Source: Lucinisca nassula | Lineage: Eukaryota > Mollusca > Bivalvia > Lucinida > Lucinidae | Assembly: GCA_963580285.1 (NCBI GenBank) | Contig: OY757024.1 | Span: 123,690,045-123,754,044 of the forward strand | Direction of reading: 5' to 3' | Length of the DNA stretch: 64,000 bases | In this document: one piece after another, positions 55,072 to 64,000 of the stretch | Position numbering within the stretch: the first letter of the stretch is position 1 | Layout: each line of letters begins with the position of its first letter | The notes under the pieces: model-generated | Seen by the model: only the letters and a program-made list of their open reading frames with translations | Told to the model about the DNA's origin: nothing | Databases searched by the model: none | Translations under genes and position numbers: made by a program

Positions 55072-55336
55072 GTTGGGTTTGAGGTTAAACGTCCCCGTCA
55101 ATACTATATAATTATGTCATTCAGAGACGATGCTTCCAATTTCGTGGGACCCGACTTTGAGATAAAAGGACATCTCAAGACCTGCTGCCCAATGAAACTA
55201 ATAGAGTTGATATGCATGGACGGTCCGGTCCGACTCGCATCACTTTGCCTGGGCAGGCTTAAGCGGTTTACCAGTACTCATGGGCGGTCAGGCATCATGC
55301 AGCCCATCTATTTCTTCAAGTCCCGATGGGCGGGGT
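55072..55336 (-). mobile_element. SINE-like repeat (family A)
   Basis: Inverse of the family: GAGGTTAAACGTCCCCGTCA to CAAGTCCCGATGGGCGGGG. It sits in GGTA repeats on both sides. Confidence 0.8.
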
Positions 55337-55391
55337 AGATTTTAGTAGGTAGGTAAGGAGATGTGTCTTGGTGGGTCGGTAGGTAGGTAGG

Positions 55392-55637
55392 TTTGATTTG
55401 AGGTTTAACGTCCCCGTCAATACTATATAGGTCATTTGGAGACGATGCTTCCAATTTCGTGGGACCCGACTTTGCGATGAAAAGACATCTAAAGACCTGC
55501 CGCCAAATGGAACCAAAAGGGTTTTTATTCATGGACCGTTCGACACGCATCACTCGCCTGGGCAGGCTTTTGCGGTTTACCAGTACTCAGGTGTGGTAGA
55601 GAATCATGCAGCCCATCTAGTTCTTCAAGTCACGATG
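55392..55637 (-). mobile_element. SINE-like repeat (family A)
   Basis: TTTGATTTGAGGTTTAACGT to GTCACGATGGGCGGG. Very like the copy at 55072, including GACCCGACTTTG, so both may come from one local duplication of SINE plus GGTA tract. Confidence 0.8.
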
Positions 55638-55694
55638 GGCGGGATAAATTTAGGTAGGCAGGTAAGGGGGTATCTTGGTGGGAAGGTAGGTAGA

Positions 55695-55876
55695 TGTTTG
55701 TTTGTTTGTTTTTTTTGTTGTTTTTTTGTTTGACTTAAGGTTTAACGTCCCCATCAACACTGTGAAAGTCATTTCGGACACATTGCGACCAATTGCGAAC
55801 AATTTGTTGGACTTTTACCCGACATTGAGATGAAATGACATCTCAACTCCTACCGCCTTATGAAACCAATAGGGTA
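55695..55876 (-). mobile_element. SINE-like repeat (family A), head missing
   Basis: Tail (TGTTTGTTTG) through ATGAAACCAATAGGGTA; the head half is replaced by GGTA repeat. Confidence 0.75.
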
Positions 55877-55961
55877 CTTAGGTATGTAGGTAGGCTGGTA
55901 GGTAGGTAGAAATAAGTAAATGTATGTCTGGCCGTCCGTTCCTATACGGAAAGAAGCCTCC

Positions 55962-56110
55962 GCGGTGTAATGGTTATGTTACTGGCCTCATAGACCCGGG
56001 GTCACATATTCGATCCCGGGTTTTCACAGATAATCGGACGAGTCTTTTAACCGAGGTCCCATCTCCGTAAGTAGGACGTAAAACTGAGTGACAAACTCTT
56101 GCTGTCAAGT
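55962..56110 (+). mobile_element. tRNA-derived SINE (family B)
   Basis: GCCTCCGCGGTGTAATGGTT (A-box place) and TATTCGATCCCGGG (B-box place), then AGTCTTTTAACCGAGGTCCC as in 15202. The stem does not close, so this is not a working tRNA gene. Confidence 0.75.
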
Positions 56111-56494
56111 CCTTACCGTTGTTTCATCGCTGTGGATTGACTTTTGTGTTCACGGAGATGTTGCAATGATGAGTTAGGAGGCCTTCATGCTGCAGACAGA
56201 ACAAATTATTTGTCTGAATCGCGGCGGAAGTAAGGGTGAGGACTGTAGCCATTTAAAAATCGATTCAAGCCCCCCCCACCCCCCCCCCCGGCGGTTCTTC
56301 TGTCGCGGTTTATTTTTGTTATGCCTTGTCTTTGAGTGTGTGTACCGCTTATATTACAGTGTATTTTGTTTTGGTTAGCCAATTGACCATTTTGTAGGAA
56401 AGTAACTATCCTTTTGGCTTTCTGCTATTGATCTTTCCATCAGGGTCTGTGGGTTTATTGTATTGATTCCTGATCAGTGCCTTCACTTCTATTT
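56111..56494. other. No gene recognised; C-rich run
   Basis: A C-rich run at 56269-56289. The rest is unremarkable. Confidence 0.5.
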
Positions 56495-56790
56495 TACGTA
56501 CGATCCTACCTACCTACTCGCCTATCTACCTACCGGCCTGCCTGCCAACATCACCACCATCCCACACCTACCTATCGAAACATATATACCAACTTACCTA
56601 CCTACCTGCGACCTGCCTACAAACATGTACCTACCTACCTACATTCCTACCTACCTCGCCAACAATCCACACCTACCTACCTACCTACCTATACATATGG
56701 ATACCTTTCTCCCAACCCACCTAGCCACACACACACCACACCTACCTTCCTTCTACGTACGTACGTACCTACCTACCTACGACGTCTATG
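56495..56790 (+). repeat. TACC-type simple repeat
   Basis: CCTACCTACCTAC tracts with many substitutions; reads open in two frames as YLPT-type peptide. Not a gene. Confidence 0.9.
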
Positions 56791-56872
56791 TTAGAAGACG
56801 GAAGGTTTGACGTTAGCAATAAGAATAAAAAATAGAAGTTAGAAATAAGAAGTTCGAAATTAGAAAATTAAT

Positions 56873-56898
56873 GTATGTCTGTCTGTCTGTCTGTCTGC

Positions 56899-56931
<33 letters not shown>

Positions 56932-57020
56932 CGGCCGTCAGTCCGGATCTACCCTCCTATCTACCTATACTAAGCCAGTCTACAACTCTACCTACATACC
57001 ACCCTATCTACCTACCTACC
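56873..57020 (+). repeat. (GTCT)n then (CTAC)n simple repeats
   Basis: TGTCTGTCTGTCTGTCTGCC tract to about 56935, then CTACCTAC tracts to 57020. Confidence 0.92.
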
Positions 57021-57054
57021 TATGGGGCGCCGTTTTACTATTTAATCCGTATTT

Positions 57055-57535
57055 AAGGATATCCATAATTATTTATGGATATCCATAATTCGAATTATGG
57101 ATATTCATAATTCGAATTATGGATATCCATAATTCAAATTATGGATATCCATTATTTTTTATGGATATCCATAATTATTTATGGATATCCATAATTCGAA
57201 TTATGGACATTCATAATTCGAATTATGGATATCCATAAATCGAACTGAATTAATGATATCCATAAATCGAATAATGGATATCCATTATTCGATTTATTGA
57301 TATCCATAAATCGAATTATGGATATCCATTGTTCGGCTGATTTATGGATATCCATAAATCAAATTATGGATATCCATAAATCGATTTATGGATATCCATA
57401 AATCATTAATTTAGATCGAAATATGGATATCCCTAAATCGAAATATGGATATCCTGAATTCGAATTATGGATATCCATTATTCGGAAAATTTATGGATAT
57501 CCATAAATCGAATTATGGATATCCATAATTCAACT
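57055..57535 (+). repeat. Array of ATGGATATCCAT palindromes
   Basis: More than 25 GGATATCC-type cores (some decayed), mostly as TTATGGATATCCATAA joined by palindromic spacers such as TTCGAA. Both the core and the spacer are self-complementary, with a period of about 22 bases. Non-coding; able to fold on itself in many registers. Confidence 0.93.
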
Positions 57536-57710
57536 CTGCAAATAAACCTATTGAATAATGACTGCTCCCTTGCAAAAAAAAAAAAAGCAAACAAACTCGA
57601 CGATTCGCGTCAGGTTTCCGATTTAGGTGTGTAATAAAAGCCGGGTATGGAGGTAGAGGTAATGTAGGGTAGGCTTAGTGGTGGCCTATGGTGTAGGAGA
57701 GATATGTTTT

Positions 57711-58249
57711 GTTCGATTTGAGGTTTAACGTCCCCTTCAATACTATTTAGGTCATTTTGGAGACGTTGCTTCCAATTATGTTGGGCATTAAGCAGTCATT
57801 GAGATTAAATGACATCTCAATCCCGCCGGCCTCGGTAGCTCAGTCTGACTGGTGATCAGGAGGACGCGGGTTCGATACCTGCCAGGGTCGGCAACATTCT
57901 TTCGTGGAGATTGATCATGAACTATTTTCTACGTTCATTCTCTCCCTTCCGCTGATTCAACAAGGGGCAGTTGTCAGTTTCTGGCGATAGAATGTGAACT
58001 GTACTGTTTAACTGCTTACGTATAAGCCTGCCCAGAAAAAGGGTGGATAAGTAAACTGACCGGCTCAAAAATGACCTAAATTAGTGTTGACTGGACCGTT
58101 AAACGCAAACAAACAAACATCTCAATCTCGGTCGCCCATTGACTCGCACGACTTTGTTTGGACAGGCTTAGACCTTCTAAACGGTTTACCAGTACTTTCA
58201 GCTCATGCAGCAAAATCAATTTCTCCAAGCCCCAATGGGCGGGGGCCAG
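57711..58249 (-). mobile_element. SINE-like repeat (family A) split by a family C SINE
   Basis: Tail part 57711-57826 (GATTTGAGGTTTAACGTCCC) and head part about 58122-58249 (to CAAGCCCCAATGGGCGGGGG) are one copy separated by the SINE at 57828. Confidence 0.85.
57828..58110 (+). mobile_element. tRNA-derived SINE (family C), nested
   Basis: Head GCCTCGGTAGCTCAGTCTGA (A box) and CGGGTTCGATACCTGCC (B box). The tail ATGACCTAAATTAGTGTTGA + CTGGACCGTTAAACGCAAAC + AAACAAAC resembles that of family A. CATCTCAATC on both sides (about 57815 and 58111-58122) is the target-site duplication. Confidence 0.85.
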
Positions 58250-58334
58250 GAGGTATATCTGAATCTGCCTGGTACTCCATACATCTCAAGTAAGTATTAT
58301 ATGGATATATGTTAATACTATATATATATATATA

Positions 58335-58490
58335 CAGTGAAATTCTGCTATTAAGACCACCTGAAATTAAGACGAATTCTGCTTTAAAAAGCTTATTAAG
58401 AAGGGGGCAGTTATTATTTCTTCGTGAATTCTGCACACAGTGTCCTCTGGTCAGGGACACCTTTGGAACTGTTCAAAAGTGGTCTTAATA
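58335..58490 (+). mobile_element. Pogo/Tigger-like palindromic MITE, copy 3 (right end cut)
   Basis: CAGTGAAATTCTGCTATTAA preceded by TA. It runs to GTGGTCTTAATA, where the second mariner begins; the hairpin core is partly deleted. Confidence 0.8.
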
Positions 58491-59455
58491 CGAGGACTGT
58501 TCAAATATGAATGCAACTAAGCACATAAATATGATTCCGTGATAGATTTCGATGAAAAATTTATTTTGTCCCCTCAAACAGATATACAAACTTTCAGTCT
58601 TCTGATCCAGTCATTGAATGCATTTTGGTAGTCTTTTCGAGGTATACTATAAAGGTACAGGAATATTGCGAGGTGTTTGCGCTGTACAAATTTTCGACCA
58701 GAAAGGTATTTTTTCAGCCGCGGGAACAAAAAAAAGTCACACGGAGCAAGGTCAGGGGAATACGGGGGGTAAGGGTGTTCAACAACCTTTTCCTGCTTCA
58801 GATAGTCTTGCACAATGAACGCCTTGTGTGATAACGCATTGTCATGTAGAAATTTGACATTGGCCAAACCAGTTACGGGTCTTCGTTCTTTGAAATATTT
58901 CTTCAATTTTCGAAGAACTTTATTCTTGTAAAACTTCGCATTTATAGATTTGCCTTTAGGCACAGCAACCTGAATAGCAGGGCCCTGATTTGGAAAGAAT
59001 ATGGCATACATTACCTTCTTGACGCCCATGGTCCGCTTTGCAATGCATGGTCTTTTGCAATACTTTGTTGCCCATATTTTGTTCTATATCTTTTGTTTTG
59101 GCTCAAAAAAGTGAACCCATGTCTCGTCACCTGTGACGACATTAGCGAAAGACCGTGGATTGTAATTTGGAAACTTTTTAAGCAACTTCTTGGCGCCCTG
59201 AACGTGTGTCTTTTTCTGCTCATCTGTCAACAGATGGGGAGTCCATCTAGCACAGATCTTTCTCATTTTCAAATCCCGTTTCAGAATTGTATGATCTGCT
59301 CCTAATGAGATGCCAGCCATACTAGCTATTTGCCTAGTGGTGTATCGTGCATCGGTAGCAACTGTTTCTTTCACTCTAGCAACCATCTTGGCAGATGTTG
59401 CTCTTTTCGGCCGACGATCATGTGGTGCAGCTTCTGTTGAGCCTAGCCCACAGGC
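58491..59455 (-). mobile_element. Mariner transposon, second copy (5' end deleted)
   Basis: Inverted end CGAGGACTGTTCAAATATGA at 58491, inserted at a TA in the MITE's right terminus. The other end is missing; from 59455 the sequence is TACC repeat. It provides the empty site for the 45043-51112 insertion: GGAAC, eight A, GTCAC at 58725-58740. Confidence 0.9.
58574..59455 (-). pseudogene. Mariner transposase, second copy, truncated and broken
   Basis: N-terminal 70 or so residues are missing. The helix-turn-helix part and VTGDETWVHFFEPKQK (first Asp, with the usual GDET) precede an in-frame stop just after QKI (about 59084). Beyond it the frame resumes with MYAIFFPNQGPAIQVAVPKG, FLHDNALSHKA (second Asp) and YSPDLAPCDFFLFPRLKKYL (third Asp), ending at 58574, where a short deletion removes the last residues found in the first copy. 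Cannot be active. Confidence 0.9.
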
Positions 59456-59486
59456 TAACTTCCTACCTACCTACAACGTCGACGGT
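59456..59486 (+). repeat. TACC simple repeat
   Basis: TTCCTACCTACCTACAACGTCG; the same phrase precedes each SINE-like copy at 59487, 59832 and 61094. Confidence 0.8.
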
Positions 59487-59792
59487 TGACCCCCGCCCTT
59501 CGGGGTTTCAAGAAATAGATGGATTGCATGATGCTTCCATGCAAAGCTGAAACCGACCGCACACGAGTACTGGTAAACCGCATAGAGGCTCTAAGCCTGT
59601 CCAGGCAAAGCGGTCGGAGTCGGACCGTTCATACTTATAAACCCTATTAGTTTCATTGGGCGACAGAGCTTGAGATATCATTTCATCTCAATGTCGGGCA
59701 TAAGTCATACAAAAATGAAAGCAACGTCTCCAAAACGACCTGTACCGTGATGACGGGGACATTAAACCTCAAATCAAACAAACAAACAAAGT
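59487..59792 (+). mobile_element. SINE-like repeat (family A)
   Basis: CCCCGCCCTTCGGGGTTTCA head, ACATTAAACCTCAAATCAAA + CAAACAAACAAA tail. Confidence 0.85.
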
Positions 59793-59831
59793 CTATCTAC
59801 CTAACTTCCTACCTACCTACAACGAAGGTTG

Positions 59832-60139
59832 GCCCCCGCCCTTCGGGACTTCAAGAAATAGATGGGCTGCATGATGCTTCCATGCAAAGCTGAAACCGAC
59901 CGCACACGAGTACTGGTAAACCGCATAGAGGCTCTAAGCCTGTCCAGGCAATGCGGTCGGAGTCGGACCGTTCATATTTATAAGCCCTATTGGTTTCATT
60001 GGGCGACCGGGCTTGAGATGTCATTTCATCTCAATGTCGGGCATAAGTCACACAAAAATGAAAGCAACGTCTCCAAAATGACCAGTACCGGGATGACGGG
60101 GACGTTTAACCTCAAATCAAACAACAAACAAACAAAGTC
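59832..60139 (+). mobile_element. SINE-like repeat (family A)
   Basis: CCCCCGCCCTTCGGGACTTC head. Shares GCATAGAGGCTCTAAGCCTG and its flanking TACC phrase with 59487, so the SINE and its flank were duplicated together. Confidence 0.85.
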
Positions 60140-60164
60140 TATCTACCTAACTTCCTAGGTCACC

Positions 60165-61063
60165 GGACGTTAGCCCCCCAGGACGTTTGCCCCCAATGAC
60201 TTAATCTAAAAATGGACATTTGCCCCCCAGTTGAAAATGCGACCCGGACATTTGCCCCCCAGAGTTTATTTTTGGTGTGGACATCTGCCCCCCAGTGCTT
60301 ATTTTACAGGTGGACAATTGCCCCCAACTGCTTATTTCAGAAAGGGACATTTGCCCCCAACCTGGCTAGACAAGGATATTCATTACAGAGACTTGTATAT
60401 AGCTACATAATTTACATGATAATGTTTTGGTTAAAGTTTTACAGCCCATTCAAGATCATTTCAGTTTCTTCAAGAATTAACCATCAGTGTATCCAGTGTA
60501 AAAACCACTTGAGTATAGGCATCTGACATTGGACCCTCAGTGAGGCACAAACTCTATATATGGTTCTGTAGCTGACTGGCTTAACCCTTATCCTGCTGAA
60601 TAAATTAAGCATCTCCAATTGTTGACTATTAACCATCACATTATCACATTCTTGGTATATTTTTGTTAACTTAATAAATTGCATGACAAACCGTATAGAT
60701 CCCCATCAGATATGGCCTCTAATCGGCATCCATACTCCTTTTTCTAATGTAGGGTTGTCCATAACAGCAGGTTATTATGGGATTCATATATATAGATGGA
60801 ATAATTTATTGCTTAACACTTTGTATTTCTGATGATAATAAACAAATAAATGCATTGTTTTCCTCCTTTGTGTTAGCCCTGGTCTATCTGGGGGGCAAAT
60901 GTCCCTTTCTGAAATAAGTAGTGGGGGGGGGGGGGGGGGCAAATGTTCACCTGAAAAATAAGCACTGGGGGGCAAATGTCCGGGTCGCATTTTCAACAGG
61001 GGGGCAAATGTCCATTTTTAGATTAATTCATTGGGCGAATGTCCTGGGGGGCAAATGTCCTGG
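60165..61063 (+). mobile_element. Foldback element with GGACATTTGCCCCCC repeats
   Basis: The left arm (60165-60365) and right arm (about 60885-61063) are inverted copies. Each contains five or so direct copies of GGACATTTGCCCCCCAG separated by unique spacers (AATCTAAAAAT, TTGAAAATGCGACCC, AAATAAGCACT-type). The loop of about 500 bases has no transposase and includes a TTAA-type MITE. Confidence 0.85.
60585..60780 (+). mobile_element. TTAA-type MITE, diverged, inside the foldback loop
   Basis: TTAACCCTTATCCTGCTGAA at the left, CAGCAGGTTATTATGGG at the right; a degraded CAAACCGTATAGATCCCCAT hairpin inside. The right TTAA is mutated. Confidence 0.65.
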
Positions 61064-61093
61064 AATCAACTTCCTACCTACCTACAACGTCGA

Positions 61094-61151
61094 AGGTTGG
61101 CCACCGCCCATCGGGGCTTGAAGAAACAGATTGGCTGCATGATGAATTGAA
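61094..61151 (+). mobile_element. SINE-like repeat (family A), head fragment
   Basis: GGCCACCGCCCATCGGGGCT to GGCTGCATGATG, then unrelated sequence. Confidence 0.75.
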
Positions 61152-61213
61152 GGGTTAAAAGAAACAATCTAAAACCCCGTCCAGGATCTCCTTTTTCCGA
61201 AGCTACGGCCTAC

Positions 61214-61515
61214 GGCCCCCGCTCATTGGGGCTTGAAGAAATAAATGTATTGCATGATGCTTCCTCGCAAAGCTGAAACTGACCGCACAGGAGTACTGGT
61301 AAACCGCTTAGAGGATCTTACTCTGCCCAGGCAAAGCGGTGTGAGTCGGCCCGTCCATGCTTATAAACCCTATTGGTTTCATTTGGCGACAGGGCTTGAG
61401 ATGTCATTTCATCTCAATGTCGGGAAAAAGTCCCACAAAATTGGAAGTAGCGTCTCCAAAATGACCTATACTGTGTTGACGGAGACGTTAAATCTTAAAT
61501 CAAACAAAACAAACA
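61214..61515 (+). mobile_element. SINE-like repeat (family A)
   Basis: GGCCCCCGCTCATTGGGGCT head; tail GAGACGTTAAATCTTAAATC + AAACAAAACAAAC. Confidence 0.85.
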
Positions 61516-62217
61516 ACGTCGAATGAAGAAGTTAAAAGTAAGCCTAACCTACCTACCTACCTGCCCGCCCAGCCATGCACCCAACAGACCATTCACCCTA
61601 CCTGCATACCTACGTACCTGCCTACCTAGCGACCATGCAGCCCACCTGTTTCTTCAAGCCCCGGTTGGTGGGGTCGAGTTTGATTGGTGAGCAGTGGGTT
61701 CGGTAATTACTTTTTTTTTTGTTGTTGTTTTGGTTTTTTTATTGAAACGGTTAAGAGAAAACCTGCTCGGTTGACATCAGGCATTATTACCCGATATAAG
61801 CAGAAAAGGTGTGAAAATTATTCAGTGTGTTTTGATAAGCATGGGGACAACAGGAAATGTCAAACCATAAATCACACATGTTAATCATTGGTATACGAGC
61901 GTTCAATATCCTTTGGAAGCTAGGAATATATTGTAGAACTGAAAAGGTAAGAGTGTACATGTTTTCTCTAAGCCTCGAATTATGATGAATATTATCATTA
62001 TTATTTATCAAAATTGTTATTATTATTATTATTATTATTATTGATATTATTATTATTACAATAATTACAATTATTATTGTCATTATTGTAAAAGGGCACT
62101 TATATTGTGGCTTATGCCACAGTGTACAAATCCAAGTAGGCAGAATAATAATTTTAAAATTTCTAACGAATTTTCTTTTAAAGTATTAATGGCGAGAACA
62201 AGCCTATTAAAATATAA
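61516..62217. other. No gene; TACC tract, SINE scrap and (TTA)n microsatellite
   Basis: TACC repeats at 61545-61630, an inverted scrap of family A head at 61637-61678, and a (TTA)n tract at 62017-62085. Otherwise nothing recognised. Confidence 0.65.
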
Positions 62218-62442
62218 TGAAATTAATCATCATTTTTTTAGATAAAATATTCTGATATTTTTTAATATTTCCGCTGGAAAACTTAGATTGTAGGTACTCG
62301 TTAGAATCGCCTCGCCGAGACGGTTCTAACGAGTCCCTACAATCTATGTTTTCCAGCGGAAATATGAAAATAACATACACCGCTGGAAACCCCAGTTTTA
62401 CTGTATAAAAGTGGGGTTTAAAATATAGGCGTGGTTTCGTAA
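62218..62442 (-). mobile_element. Palindromic MITE, copy 12
   Basis: Centre GAATCGCCTCGCCGAGACGG; arms GTAGGTACTCGTTAG/CTAACGAGTCCCTAC and TTTCCGCTGGAAAAC/GTTTTCCAGCGGAAA. End GGCGTGGTTTCGTAAT. The inner arm differs in sequence from other copies but still pairs, so both arms changed together. Confidence 0.82.
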
Positions 62443-62989
62443 TAATTCCACGAAAATACATGTATTTGTATACATTTTGTTCTATTTGAACACATGGAAA
62501 TCTATTTATGGCATATTAAATACAGGTATCTTTCGAATAAATAAATAAATAAAGCCTGTAATGAACAGTGTTCTATTTAAAGTTCGTAATGTAAGCAGAT
62601 TTCTTTAGACATTTTAAACATAGGCTCAAGTTGAAAGGGGCAGGGGCTAACAGGAAATGGATGACATTTCTCACGGCCTTCCTGCGCATGCGCAGATATA
62701 CCTTGGTATTAAGGATCTCACGGGTTTAAAGATCTCACGCTACACCGGCTTATCTGTAATGCCTTAGGCGAGTATTCACAGTTTCAAAGTGTTGACAGCT
62801 TGAGTAAATCAGCGAGTATACACGTGTTATCATACCTTGCGATGATTTGACTGCCGAGTTTTCCGCGAAAAAATGGGAATTATTATCCCAAAACTGGGGG
62901 AAAAATGTAAAATACAAACAGGAGCCACAGACCAACAGCGTTATAACTCTTTTCCGCATTTTATGCATCAGCGTTACAACGACCCTACA
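62443..62989. other. No gene recognised
   Basis: Unique-looking flank of the 24-bp array with some CpG (GCGCATGCGCAGATATAC near 62692). Open frames that begin here continue into the array and are explained by it. Confidence 0.5.
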
Positions 62990-64000
62990 GTGTATTGTGC
63001 CTACATATACACCCTGTATCCTGGCTACATAAACACCCTGTATCATGGCTACATAAACACCATGTATCGTGGCTGCATAAACACCATGTATTGTGGCTAC
63101 ATAAACACCTTGTATTGTGGCTACATAAACACCATGTATCGTGGCTGCATAAACACCATGTATTGTGGCTACATAAACACCCTGTATTGTGGCTACATAA
63201 ACTCCCTGTATAGTGGCTACATAAACATCCTGTATTGTGACTTCATAAGCACCCTGTATTGTGGCTACATAAACACCTTGTATTGTGGCTACATAAAAAA
63301 CCTGTATCATGGCTACATAAACACACTATATCATGGCTACATAACACCCTTTATCGAGGCTACATAAACACCCTGTATCATGGCTTCATAAACACCCTGT
63401 ATGGTGGTTACATAAACACCCTGTATCGTGGCTACATAAACATACTGTATGGTGGCTACATAAACACCCTGTATCATGGCTACATAAACATCCTGCATAA
63501 TGGCTACATGAACACCCTGTATTGTGGCTTTATAAACACCCTGTATCATGGCTACATAAACACCCTGTATCATGGCTACATAAAACACCCTGTATTGTGG
63601 CTTCATTAACACCCTGTATCCTGGCTACATAAACGCCCTGTATTGTGGCTACATAAACACCCTGTATCATGGCTACATAAACACCCTGCATGATGGCTAC
63701 ATAACCACCCTGTACCTTGGCTACATAAACATCCTGTACCATGGCTACATAAACACTCTGTATTGTGGCTTCATAAACACCTGTATCATGGCTTTATAAA
63801 CATCCTGTATCGTGGCTACATAAACATCCTGTATGGTGGCTACATAAACACTCTGTATCACAGCTACATAAACACCCTGTATTGTGGCTACATAAATACC
63901 CTGTATCGTGGCTTCATAAACACCCTGTATCATGGCTACATAAACACCCTGTATCATGGCTTCAAAAACACCCTAACTGCTTGTATTGTGGCTTCATAAA
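62990..64000 (+). repeat. 24-bp minisatellite, continues past window
   Basis: About 42 units like CTACATAAACACCCTGTATC + ATGG. 24 is a multiple of three, so frames stay open on both strands (YINTLYHG-type on plus, QGVYVATI-type on minus) until indels break them. Substitutions are not biased to third positions as far as I can see (C/A at CCC-ATG, T/C in TATC/TATT occur in all frames). I call it satellite DNA. Confidence 0.93.

Noticed and set aside
56463..56810. YLPT-rich open frames in TACC repeats
   Set aside because: Tetranucleotide repeat read in three frames. No gene signals.
62750..63999. Several open frames of 60-186 codons on both strands
   Set aside because: All derive from the 24-bp unit; both strands and several frames are open, and indels between units are not frame-preserving.

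Overview
The window looks like repeat-rich chromosomal DNA from a marine invertebrate, most likely a bivalve mollusc. The reasons are the spliced ABCC4-like exons separated by kilobase introns, a complete DIRS-type tyrosine-recombinase retrotransposon, tRNA-derived SINEs, one of which carries what looks like the bivalve-type Meta domain, and many tandem-cored dispersed repeats of the kind described from oysters and clams. The species call is inference. Two runs of N (38085-38107 and 54758-54957) show that this is a draft assembly.

Layout. 454-2547: repeat element with a core of about 455 bp in tandem. 2632-8848: full-length DIRS element with inverted terminal repeats (147 of 149 bases matching), an internal complementary region, gag, RT-RNase H (three frame breaks, all at homopolymers) and tyrosine recombinase. 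9.3-14.2 kb: MITEs, a SINE-like repeat and a second, badly decayed DIRS-like relic (10823-11540 plus 13330-13671) split by a tandem-repeat block. 14.3-25.6 kb: three elements with shared ends but different tandem cores (14606-16618, 18772-20381, 23205-25613), a 21-bp minisatellite, palindromic MITEs and SINEs. 25.6-28.0 kb: TTAA-flanked MITEs and a candidate first coding exon with a CRE site. 28.0-33.3 kb: a DNA transposon with long palindromic inverted ends, itself invaded by a SINE and two tandem-cored elements. 33.8-38.1 kb: a TA-flanked element of about 1.05 kb and a 50-bp minisatellite split by a 1.8-kb TTAA-flanked element. 40.9-43.8 kb: two minus-strand exons of an ABCC4/MRP4-like transporter, the only convincing host gene. 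44.8-52.4 kb: a mariner transposon blown apart by three tandem-cored elements and a small MITE. 52.7-55 kb: another tandem-cored element with a perfect TA-flanked MITE, ending in a gap. 55-62 kb: GGTA/TACC tetranucleotide tracts full of SINE-like copies, a palindromic GGATATCC array, a second mariner copy and a foldback element. 62.99-64 kb: a 24-bp minisatellite running off the window.

The most interesting thread is a group of at least ten elements that start CAAGAG or CAGG(G), usually followed by a palindrome, and end in a hairpin plus GGYGAGCT before a run of A. They carry at least three unrelated tandem cores (about 455, 120-125 and 160-165 bp, plus a mixed one). An empty site in the second mariner copy and a head-to-tail joint at 48322-48340 fix their ends to the base. 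They resemble non-autonomous Helentron (HINE/pearl-like) elements, but that is a hypothesis. One core type carries repeated, perfect estrogen-response-element palindromes.

No CRISPR, prokaryotic operon, genuine tRNA or rRNA gene was seen. Nearly all other open frames are repeat-derived.
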